NCBI GenBank assembly: GCA_035602605.1
Contig: DATNLZ010000068.1
Location: 112,151-176,150 of the forward strand
Origin: DASQHY01 sp035602605
GTDB lineage: Bacteria; Acidobacteriota; Terriglobia; Acidiferrales; UBA7541
DNA length: 64,000 nucleotides
Direction of reading: 5' to 3'
The position numbers were made by a program, and so were the translations under genes. Positions 25,734 through 32,856 of the stretch are shown in pieces; the first letter of the stretch is position 1, and every line of letters begins with the position of its first letter. The notes below the pieces were generated by a model. That model was not told the DNA's origin and ran no database searches. It saw only the letters and a list, made by a program, of their open reading frames with translations.

Positions 25734-26591
25734 ATGTCCAACCCGATCATCGATATCCATATCCACATTCAACCTTTGCACATGTTCAAACCCGAGGCGC
25801 TCGCGCTCATGAAGCGCGGCCGCCGCGATTATGCCGACGTCGAGCGCTTTTCCGCCGATCCCCTGGCCTTTTTGAAATTTCTCGACGTCCTGGGCGTCGA
25901 GCGCGCAGGCGTGATTAACTATGTCAGCCCCGACATCATCGGCTTTACGCCAGCCGTGAACGATTGGTGCGCAAACTATTGTTCACATGCACCCGAACGG
26001 CTGATTGCGTTTGGTTCAGTCCATCCCAACACGGTTCCCGATACCGGCGCGGAAGTGGACCGCCTGGCGAAACTGGGCATTCGGGGTCTGAAAGTTCATC
26101 CCTCGCACCAGGTTTTCTCTCCCAATGCGTATCGCGATGGTTTCGGTCCCCTCGCCGCACTCTATGAGCGCGCGCAAGGTAACGCCTTGCCGGTCATGAT
26201 CCATACGGGAACGTCCATTTTCCCCGGTGCGCGCAATGTTCACGCGCAACCCATGCTGGCCGACGATGTGAGCGTTGATTTTCCGGAGTTAGTCGTAATT
26301 CTGGCGCATGGTGGGCGTCCGCTGTGGATGAACGAGGCTTTCTTTCTCGTGCGCCGCCACAAAAATATGTACATGGATATTTCAGGAATTCCGCCGCAAA
26401 GCTTACTTTCGTATTTTCCGCGTATCGAGGAAATCGCCGATAAAGTTCTCTGGGGAACAGATTGGCCCGGGCCCGGAGTTCCAGACATAAAAGAAAATAT
26501 CGACAAATTTATGGCCCTGCCTCTCAAAGAAGAAACGCGGCGCAAAATTCTGTATGATAATGCCGCTCGGCTTTTTCCGGCCAAACGCTGA
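25734..26591 (+). CDS. Amidohydrolase-2 family metal enzyme (ACMSD/resorcylate-decarboxylase type)
   Basis: A 285-residue TIM-barrel enzyme. Metal ligands are visible in order: HIHIQP (His-x-His) near the N-terminus, VMIHTGT, LAHGGRP, and the aspartate in WGTDWPGPG. The family includes aminocarboxymuconate-semialdehyde decarboxylase, gamma-resorcylate decarboxylase and some lactone hydrolases. Placed directly after the hydroxybenzoyl-CoA reductase genes, it may decarboxylate or hydrolyse an aromatic or ring-opened acid. The start is ATG at 25734 with AGGA at 25723; the TTG at 25731 is less likely. Confidence 0.82.
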   Translation: MSNPIIDIHIHIQPLHMFKPEALALMKRGRRDYADVERFSADPLAFLKFLDVLGVERAGVINYVSPDIIGFTPAVNDWCANYCSHAPERLIAFGSVHPNTVPDTGAEVDRLAKLGIRGLKVHPSHQVFSPNAYRDGFGPLAALYERAQGNALPVMIHTGTSIFPGARNVHAQPMLADDVSVDFPELVVILAHGGRPLWMNEAFFLVRRHKNMYMDISGIPPQSLLSYFPRIEEIADKVLWGTDWPGPGVPDIKENIDKFMALPLKEETRRKILYDNAARLFPAKR

Positions 26592-26658
26592 TGTGCGCCT
26601 GCGTGTCACCTTCCCCTGGGAAGGTTGTGCGCAAGGATAGCGCCTTAAGGACAGATGT

Positions 26659-27225
26659 ATGGACGTAAAAACGATTGCTGTGATTGGCGCGGGCGCCATG
26701 GGGCGATCCCTTGCTTACGCAGCTGCTGCGTCCGGTTTTCGCGCCATCCTTGAGGATATGTCCGCTCCACGGCTCGAGCAAGGCTCGGCCTGGATTCACC
26801 ACTCATTCGACGAAGAAGTCGCGCGCGGGAAAGTTACCACGCCTCAGAAAGACGCAGCCATTGCAAGGCTTTCGGTTGCGCGCTCGGTCGAAGACGCATC
26901 GCGCCAAGCCGATCTGGTAATCGAAGCCGCTCCGGAAGAGATGGAGCTTAAGATTGAAATTTTTACGCTGCTCGATAAATTTGCTAAGCCTGGCTCCATC
27001 TTCGCGAGTACTACTTCATCGCTTTCCATTGCCGAAATGGCCGCGGTAACGTTTCGCCCCGAGAACTGCGTCGGTATGCATTTTGTTACTTCTGTCGCCC
27101 AGAAGAACTTGCTGGAAATTATTTGCGCACCCGAGACTTCGCCGGAAACGATCCAGTCCTGCCGTGAAGTAGGTCGCCGCATGGGCAGGGAAGTTGTAGT
27201 TGTGTGCGAATCGCTCGCTCGATAA
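26659..27225 (+). CDS. 3-hydroxyacyl-CoA dehydrogenase, NAD-binding domain only
   Basis: A 188-residue protein equal to the N-terminal domain of 3-hydroxyacyl-CoA dehydrogenase (PaaH/HbdA). It has the Rossmann motif IAVIGAGAMGRSLA, the region IEAAPEEMELKIEIF, and the catalytic area FASTTSSLSIAEMA with the MHFVTS strand, where the usual catalytic His is present in GMHF. The reading ends at VVVVCESLAR, exactly where full-length enzymes continue with ESPGFVVNR into the helical dimerisation domain (about 95 more residues). No continuation is found downstream in any frame. It may be a truncated, perhaps inactive, remnant or a natural single-domain form. Confidence 0.8.
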   Translation: MDVKTIAVIGAGAMGRSLAYAAAASGFRAILEDMSAPRLEQGSAWIHHSFDEEVARGKVTTPQKDAAIARLSVARSVEDASRQADLVIEAAPEEMELKIEIFTLLDKFAKPGSIFASTTSSLSIAEMAAVTFRPENCVGMHFVTSVAQKNLLEIICAPETSPETIQSCREVGRRMGREVVVVCESLAR

Positions 27226-27279
27226 ACTTCCATGTGCTCCCGAGCGGATGGCGCTCGTCAAGTCTCGATGAACGCAACC

Positions 27280-27314
27280 GGACTCATCGCGTCCCGATGA
27301 ATATAGACGAGTCC
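27280..27314 (+). promoter_or_regulatory. Nested hairpin between the dehydrogenase and macro-domain genes
   Basis: GGACTC (27280-27285) pairs with GAGTCC (27309-27314). Inside lies a second perfect stem, CATCG (27285-27289) with CGATG (27295-27299), around a CGTCC loop. There is no T run, so this is not a standard intrinsic terminator; it could be an attenuator, a processing site or chance. Confidence 0.3.
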
Positions 27315-27326
27315 TGGTAACTGTAG

Positions 27327-27878
27327 ATGAGCCTTGACGGAAAAATCGTCTTCATGCAGGGCGACCTCACGGAGATGGAAACCGATGCGGTCGTCAACGC
27401 CGCGAACAATGATTTGAAACTTGGCGGGGGTGTGGCGGGCGCGATTCGCCGCAAAGGCGGTGAAATGATTCAGCAGGAAAGCGATGCTATTGGCACAATT
27501 CCACTCGGTACCGCCGCGATTACTTCCGGTGGCCGTTTGAAGGCGCGGTACGTCATTCACGCCGCTAGTATGGAACTCGGTGGACAAACTACGGCCAGTG
27601 CGCTCCGCAGTTCCATCGCATATTCGCTGGCAATTGCCAACAAGAAAGAACTGAAGTCGATTGCGTTTCCGGCTGTTGGAACTGGAATCGCTGGTTTCCC
27701 TATGCAACAGTGTGCCGAGATTATGTTGGAGGAGGTCGCGAAACATGTACAAGGTGAGTCTTCTCTCGAGGTTGTCTACTTCGTTCTGTACGATAAAGAG
27801 GCGCTCGAGACGTTTGAGGAAATATGGCAGCAACTGAAGCCGCGCTTTGAGCGTAAGTACTCTCGGAACGCCTCGTGA
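27327..27878 (+). CDS. Macro-domain ADP-ribose deacetylase/hydrolase
   Basis: A 183-residue single macro domain. Ligand-binding blocks are FMQGDLTEMETDAVVNAANN, LGGGVAGAIRRKGG and the phosphate loop AFPAVGTGIAGFPMQQCAE. Bacterial members such as YmdB remove acetyl from O-acetyl-ADP-ribose or reverse ADP-ribosylation of proteins. It sits at the head of a tight three-gene run with the two following genes (4-base GTGA overlap, then a TGATG overlap). Confidence 0.88.
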   Translation: MSLDGKIVFMQGDLTEMETDAVVNAANNDLKLGGGVAGAIRRKGGEMIQQESDAIGTIPLGTAAITSGGRLKARYVIHAASMELGGQTTASALRSSIAYSLAIANKKELKSIAFPAVGTGIAGFPMQQCAEIMLEEVAKHVQGESSLEVVYFVLYDKEALETFEEIWQQLKPRFERKYSRNAS

Positions 27879-28156
27879 TCGAACCCACCGAAGAACTAGT
27901 CGAAGCCGTGCGAAGCGAACTGGGGCGTTACGAGCATCCGCTCTTCGAGTTTTCCGCTCGAGCCATGGCCGAGGGAGTTGAGGTCGAAATCCGCTTGCGA
28001 CCCGAAGAACTCGCGGTTGGTCGTTACACGTTTCTGCTGCGCCCTCGCGAAATCCAGCAGAAACAATTTCCGTGGGGTTTGCAGAAGCAACTATACGACT
28101 GCCTGCACGACTATGTCATCGAGATGTTCACGTGCAATCCGCAGCGACAGGATTGA
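27875..28156 (+). CDS. Conserved hypothetical protein, 93 residues
   Basis: A small soluble protein with no motif I can name. It starts at GTG 27875, overlapping the macro-domain stop by four bases, and its TGA overlaps the ATG of the methyltransferase gene, so it is translationally coupled on both sides. The arrangement of beta strands (VEVEIRLRPEELAVGRYTFL) followed by a helix (WGLQKQLYDCLHDYVIEMF) suggests a compact alpha/beta fold. The coupling is the main support for its being real. Confidence 0.65.
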   Translation: MIEPTEELVEAVRSELGRYEHPLFEFSARAMAEGVEVEIRLRPEELAVGRYTFLLRPREIQQKQFPWGLQKQLYDCLHDYVIEMFTCNPQRQD

Positions 28157-29307
28157 TGGCTACGTCGCGCCAGTCCGCTTCCTCTCCACTCACCGCATTA
28201 TTGATTCGCCGGATTCGCGCGCACGGACCCATTTCATTCGCCGAGTATATGCGCGAGTGCCTGTATCATCCGTTGTACGGTTATTACAGCCGCGCGCAAG
28301 CAAAACGTTTCGTCGATTATTACACCAGTGTCGACGTGCATCCTATTTTCGGCCGCTTGCTCGCGCGGCAGCTCGAGGAGATGTGGCGGATACTGGCCAA
28401 ACCGCAGCCATTTTGCGTTGTTGAAGCCGGCGCAGGAACGGGACAGTTGGCTCGAAATATTCTGGATTTTGCAGCGCGCGAACTACCTAATTTCTATCAC
28501 GCGTTAAACTATATTGCTGTTGAGCGCTCCGCAGCGCGCCGCGCGATCCAGGAAACTATTCTGGCGGCGCATTGGACTGCGGGGTGTTGCGAATCCGCCG
28601 CGGAAATGCCACACGAAATTCCGGTAGGTTGCGTCCTTTCCAATGAATTGGTCGACGCGCTTCCCGTTCATCGCGTTATGTTTCGCAATAATGCGCTGCA
28701 GGAAATTCTGGTCGGCGTTGAAGGCGAACATTTGTGCGAATTAAGCGGACCGCTCACGACTTGCGCGATTCGGGAATATTTTGCGACGCAAGCAATCAGC
28801 CTCGGCGATGAGCAGCAGGCCGAAGCAAGTCTCGAAGCGTGCGACTGGATTGTTGAAGTCGGCCGGAGACTTGGCTGCGGCTTCGTTTTGACCATTGATT
28901 ATGGGCATGAAGCCGCTGAGCTTTATAGCCAAGGGCATTTTCGCGGTACGTTGCTTGCCTACCGAGAACATCAAGTAAGTGAAGACTTTCTCGCGGCGCC
29001 TGGCGAACAGGATTTGACGGCCCATGCGAATTTTACGGCCCTTGAAGAATGGGGCAAGCGTTCCGGGCTTGTTCGAATTGGACTGGTGCCGCAATCGCGA
29101 TTCTTGATGGCGCTCGGAAAGGGAAATCAATTCGCTGATCTTTATGACCAAGGCCGCGACCGAGATGAAAGTGAAACGGAAAAGATTCGCGGGCGACTGC
29201 TGCTAAAAACTCTAATCTTTCCGGAAGGAATGGGCGAAACCTTTAAAGTGATGGTGCAGCATAAAGGAGTTGCTCAGCCTGTGCTGAGGGGGCTTAGTTC
29301 GCTCTGA
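28156..29307 (+). CDS. NDUFAF7/MidA-type SAM-dependent methyltransferase (DUF185)
   Basis: A 383-residue methyltransferase of the family that in mitochondria methylates an arginine of complex I subunit NDUFS2. The N-terminal ISFAEYMRECLYHPLYGYY is the family signature, followed by the SAM motif VVEAGAGTGQLARNIL and later VLSNELVDALPVHRV. The bacterial substrate is not established. The start is ATG at 28156, coupled to the upstream gene by a TGATG overlap; a longer reading to 28072 would run through that gene in another frame and is rejected. Confidence 0.88.
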   Translation: MATSRQSASSPLTALLIRRIRAHGPISFAEYMRECLYHPLYGYYSRAQAKRFVDYYTSVDVHPIFGRLLARQLEEMWRILAKPQPFCVVEAGAGTGQLARNILDFAARELPNFYHALNYIAVERSAARRAIQETILAAHWTAGCCESAAEMPHEIPVGCVLSNELVDALPVHRVMFRNNALQEILVGVEGEHLCELSGPLTTCAIREYFATQAISLGDEQQAEASLEACDWIVEVGRRLGCGFVLTIDYGHEAAELYSQGHFRGTLLAYREHQVSEDFLAAPGEQDLTAHANFTALEEWGKRSGLVRIGLVPQSRFLMALGKGNQFADLYDQGRDRDESETEKIRGRLLLKTLIFPEGMGETFKVMVQHKGVAQPVLRGLSSL

Positions 29308-29431
29308 TCGTTTGTCGCAAACGAGCCTATTGCTGGCGCTCACCTTGCTCGCCTATTTTATCTCCAGTCATTCAACGGCCCGGGTCTCGGTCAGGCAACG
29401 ATTCATCTTGAGGGTAATACGTGATAAATCT

Positions 29432-31582
29432 TCAGGACTTTTTTGTGGCCGGCGCTGCTCCCGGTTCTTGATAGGGATGAGCAAGGAGCTTTTCGACTTC
29501 GGATTGAGCTCCGCCCGTGTCATCTCCAGTTTGCCGGGCCTTACTGTATTCGTTCACCGCTCGTTCGCGCGATCCGCTGATGTCGAAGATCTTGCCAAGG
29601 TAAATGTGCGACCAGGTTTCGACCCACTTATCACTCAAACCGGGAACGCCATCAATCGCTTCTCGAAATGAAGTTGCGGCCGCCTGATAATTTTTCTGAT
29701 AGAAGAAAGCCTCGCCCATGCGGAAGTGTGCAAGGGCATTATTCTTCTGAATCTGGAGCGCCCGCTGGTATTGAGCCACGGCATCGTAGTAACGCCCAAG
29801 TTCGGCGAGCTCTTCACCGCGCGCGATAGCGGCGCGCACACGGAGATTGATACTAGCTTTTAAGATGTTGTTGTGCGGATCGAGAGTAATGCCGCCCGGC
29901 TTGGGCCGGCCAAACGTATCAATCGTGAACGTTGATTCGGTGCCGACCACTTCAATGGTCTTATATTCGGGGTTTCCTTCGGTGTCCACCCTCACCTCGA
30001 TCGGCATATGGAAGGTCTCGAGATCCTGCTTGACCTTGCCCGAAATCTGAAAACCGTTCTTGGTGCGGTAAATGATGTATTCCAGTTTTAACTCGGGGAT
30101 GCCGGTGGAGTTCAACCACTGCACAAAGAATGGAGTTAAGTTAGCAGGCGGCTGCACAGTCACTGTAGGTGATGCGCTCTGTGGTGCCGGAGGGCTGGGA
30201 CCTCCTAATTTAACCGATGCCGGACTCTGCACCATACTCGAGCCGCCGCTTCCCGCGGTTGCGACCGGAGTTGGACCTTGAGCCTGCTGCTGTGCAAGAG
30301 TCTCGAAGTCCGCGATTGTCGCACTCTTCCCGGCAAACTTCGTATAGAAGTTATGCAGCAGGGCATGGAACCTTTCCTCACCCAATTCGGCGCGAAGCAT
30401 CTGGAAGACGATGGCCCCTTTATTAAGGACAACCGAGCGGTAAGGGCTCGAGTAAGGCTCAAGGCGTTGCGCCTGCGCAATGGGGGCGACATCTTCATAC
30501 ATCAAGGCCCCGACTGCAAAATCATCGATGGCCCGCGAAGCAGCCTCCTTGCCAGTGGTTGCTTCCAGATAGATAGCTTCCGAATAGCGGGCTAGACCAT
30601 CGCTGATCCAGACGTCGGCTGGCGTGGCCGGCAGAACTTCGGTACCCCACCATTGCTGGGCAACCAAGCGGGCTATGGTGCGGTCGCCATACTTGGGATC
30701 CCAGCCGCGCTGGCTCACTAGAAGTAGTCCTGGGCCAGCGAAGTCGCGCAGCGTTCCATCGGGAAGCTGTGCGAGAGTGAAATGGGGATCAGGAAGCGGA
30801 CCGAACACATCCGAAAATGTAGTGAGCGCACGGGCCACATCGACGGCATAGGCATTTGCGCTGCCAGCGGCTGCCGGAGGTGCATAGACGGAAACGCTCA
30901 CGCCCTCAGCTTTCGCGGGAACTAATTGCAGATTTCCCATCACAAATGTTCCCGCAGGCTCTGGGCGCTCGGTTCGGAAGGTGTAGAGATTACGCGCCGG
31001 TGTGCCTGCTTTCGGTGCGGAAAGATTGGGTGCTTGTGATTTGCCGGTACCTACAACGGCGAAGTCCTGAGGAACCTCGAGATTGAATACTGCGGTATAG
31101 CGATTCGACGGATAATTTGTGACCGGGAACCAACGCGCGGGAAGCAAAAGATACGCCCCCTGGGCGCTGATGGACGCAAGTCGCACACCTTTGACAGGGC
31201 TGTTCTCCTCATTCGATAGTGGTCCGGAATAGGCGAATGTAAGCGTGACTTTGCTATTGGCGAGCGCAGTTTGCGGCAGCGTTACATGCACGAGCAAAGG
31301 ATTCTGATCGTCACGGCGAGACGGAACGGCTTTGCCGTCGCTCAAAGTCAGCGAGTTGATTTGCAAGTTGGGATGCAATTCGACTTCGACGTTCCGGGAG
31401 GCTTCGCTGGCCTCAAAGTCAACCTTTGCGCGAGCGGTCAGTGACTGGCTCGCTGGGTCAACCGTGGCAGTCACATCGTAATGGATCGCGCGGAATGGAA
31501 ATACCTTTGGGGCCTGTGCCGCAGCGGACGCCGCCAGGAGGAAAAGTGGCAGTAAGGGTGTAATCGCTTGGCGAAATCTCAT
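29432..31582 (-). CDS. M1-peptidase-like secreted protein lacking HExxH, with TPR tail
   Basis: A 716-residue exported protein (signal peptide at ITPLLPLFLLAASAAAQ; start ATG at 31582). Residues up to about 470 follow the M1 aminopeptidase fold: N-terminal beta domain, then a catalytic-like segment ARLVAQQWWGTEVL with DVWISDGLARYSEA. In active M1 enzymes this segment reads HExxHQWWG with a downstream Glu; here His-Glu is replaced (LVAQQWWG) and the later NEG is SDG. It should not bind zinc in the standard way and is probably non-catalytic. The C-terminal 170 residues after a proline/serine-rich linker hold TPR-like repeats (AVAQYQRALQIQKNNALAH). Role unknown. Confidence 0.82.
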   Translation of the reverse strand: MRFRQAITPLLPLFLLAASAAAQAPKVFPFRAIHYDVTATVDPASQSLTARAKVDFEASEASRNVEVELHPNLQINSLTLSDGKAVPSRRDDQNPLLVHVTLPQTALANSKVTLTFAYSGPLSNEENSPVKGVRLASISAQGAYLLLPARWFPVTNYPSNRYTAVFNLEVPQDFAVVGTGKSQAPNLSAPKAGTPARNLYTFRTERPEPAGTFVMGNLQLVPAKAEGVSVSVYAPPAAAGSANAYAVDVARALTTFSDVFGPLPDPHFTLAQLPDGTLRDFAGPGLLLVSQRGWDPKYGDRTIARLVAQQWWGTEVLPATPADVWISDGLARYSEAIYLEATTGKEAASRAIDDFAVGALMYEDVAPIAQAQRLEPYSSPYRSVVLNKGAIVFQMLRAELGEERFHALLHNFYTKFAGKSATIADFETLAQQQAQGPTPVATAGSGGSSMVQSPASVKLGGPSPPAPQSASPTVTVQPPANLTPFFVQWLNSTGIPELKLEYIIYRTKNGFQISGKVKQDLETFHMPIEVRVDTEGNPEYKTIEVVGTESTFTIDTFGRPKPGGITLDPHNNILKASINLRVRAAIARGEELAELGRYYDAVAQYQRALQIQKNNALAHFRMGEAFFYQKNYQAAATSFREAIDGVPGLSDKWVETWSHIYLGKIFDISGSRERAVNEYSKARQTGDDTGGAQSEVEKLLAHPYQEPGAAPATKKS

Positions 31583-32061
31583 TGTACGCAAGTTCGAATC
31601 ATCCTGTCCGCAGGAAGGTAATCTGCAGGGTGTCCTGGATTCCCATAAATAGGATACCAGAGTGTGGTGCGCGAGTTGCATCGGGCGATGAGCGGCGACC
31701 GTGGAATGAGATACTCCACTGGATTCGGAGGACCAATCTCAGTGGGAAGACTAAGAGTCGCCATCAGATGCTCGCGGCCAAACCGTCCTGAGTATTGCGA
31801 GGCTCACTATTATTGAAAGGACAGGTACTTAGACGGCGGATCGCTTTCGTGAGTTGCGTTGATTCCCCTCCAGACTCGTGCTGGAGCGATTCTGCGTGGT
31901 AGCCATCCGCACCCTGGACGAGGATGCTCAATTCCGTGCTGCCGGCTTCAACCCTAGGATGCCCAGCGACTGGGGCGAGAAAGATGCCCCGGCGCGCTAC
32001 AGGGCGGAGGGAATTGAAATCATAGAGAGCCCGGTCGACGAGGTGTTCGGGTAGCGACGCT
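31583..32061. other. Gene-poor stretch with a possible coding remnant
   Basis: No full gene is seen between the M1-like gene and the small gene at 32062. One open frame on the plus strand, 31878-32054 (GTG to TAG, 58 residues, VLERFCVVAIRTLDEDAQF at the start), has protein-like composition but no ribosome-binding site and no recognised family. It may be a decayed fragment. The rest is presumably promoter and spacer. Confidence 0.35.
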
Positions 32062-32292
32062 TCACGGGCGGGGTCGACGGGGGCCCATTGAATATGGATA
32101 GGACTTCTGATGGAGCACGCATCGAAATTCGACCTCTTCTCTCTCCCTCGGACTCAAATCAGCGTTCAGTTTGTCCGCGCGCTTTTGACACTCGATCACA
32201 GGTCCGCTGAAGAGTGGAACTAAGTCTGCCTTTCGGATTCTCTCGTCAGTCTGTTTATTGTACTTGGCCACTTCATATATTTCCGTTACCAT
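32062..32292 (-). CDS. Small hypothetical protein, 76 residues
   Basis: A hydrophilic protein of unknown function beginning MVTEIYEVAKYNKQTDERIR, with two cysteines (IECQKRADKLN and FRCVLHQK) and a C-terminal proline/arginine tail. The ATG at 32292 is preceded by GAAGGAAG at an ideal distance, the main evidence that it is translated; the frame extends to 32358 but without a ribosome-binding site. No family assigned. Confidence 0.5.
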   Translation of the reverse strand: MVTEIYEVAKYNKQTDERIRKADLVPLFSGPVIECQKRADKLNADLSPREREEVEFRCVLHQKSYPYSMGPRRPRP

Positions 32293-32856
32293 TCTCACTT
32301 CCTTCTCGGTGACTTGACACCGGCCGATTGGTGTACGTTTCTTAATCCCATGATACATCCGTTCAAAGAATTACTCCCCGTAGCGGCTCTCCTCTTTGGT
32401 GTTCCGACGATTCTACTGCTTGTTTTGGTGTAGGTAATCAGGCACATCTATGGAGTCAACCAATAGGGTGTCGTCCTTGTTCGCTTCGCCGGTTATTTGA
32501 TGCCTGGCCGTCACCAGAGTTTGTCCCGCGTAGGGTGCCGGTGAAGGTATAGGATTCACGCAAAACCTCCCCATTGCGTTGAACACAAAACAGTTAAGCA
32601 AAGTATCCCCAGCACTTTAGGCCCTTTTTCTGGCAAGAATGCGATTGCTGGTTGGCAACCCGTAACCGCAGGCGGATGGATAACTTGGGTAGCTGCTAGA
32701 CCCGGGTGCATGGTTGCTACAAAATTCTAAAAAGAGGAGAATCAAGATGAGTTTACTTTCTAGAATCTTCGCACGAGCCGAAAGTTTCGGTAGGTCCTGA
32801 TCGTAAGATCTATTGGGGCACAAAAAAAATATCACTGCTGTCGATAAGGAGTCTCA
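32293..32856. other. Gene-poor stretch with two candidate micro-ORFs
   Basis: No conventional gene. Two very short frames stand out on the plus strand. One, 32350-32433, encodes 27 residues with a hydrophobic core (VAALLFGVPTILLLVLV), a possible single-pass membrane peptide, but has no ribosome-binding site. The other, 32747-32800, encodes 17 residues (MSLLSRIFARAESFGRS) behind a strong AGAGGAG and could be a leader peptide or the stump of a lost gene. The promoter of the S9 peptidase gene should also lie here. Confidence 0.3.

Noticed and set aside
27226..27326. Frameshifted continuation of the 3-hydroxyacyl-CoA dehydrogenase
   Set aside because: None of the three forward frames encodes anything like the ESPGFVVNR-type C-terminal domain.
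31583..31660. tRNA-like GTTCGAATC element
   Set aside because: The T-loop-like sequence is not accompanied by acceptor, D or anticodon stems.
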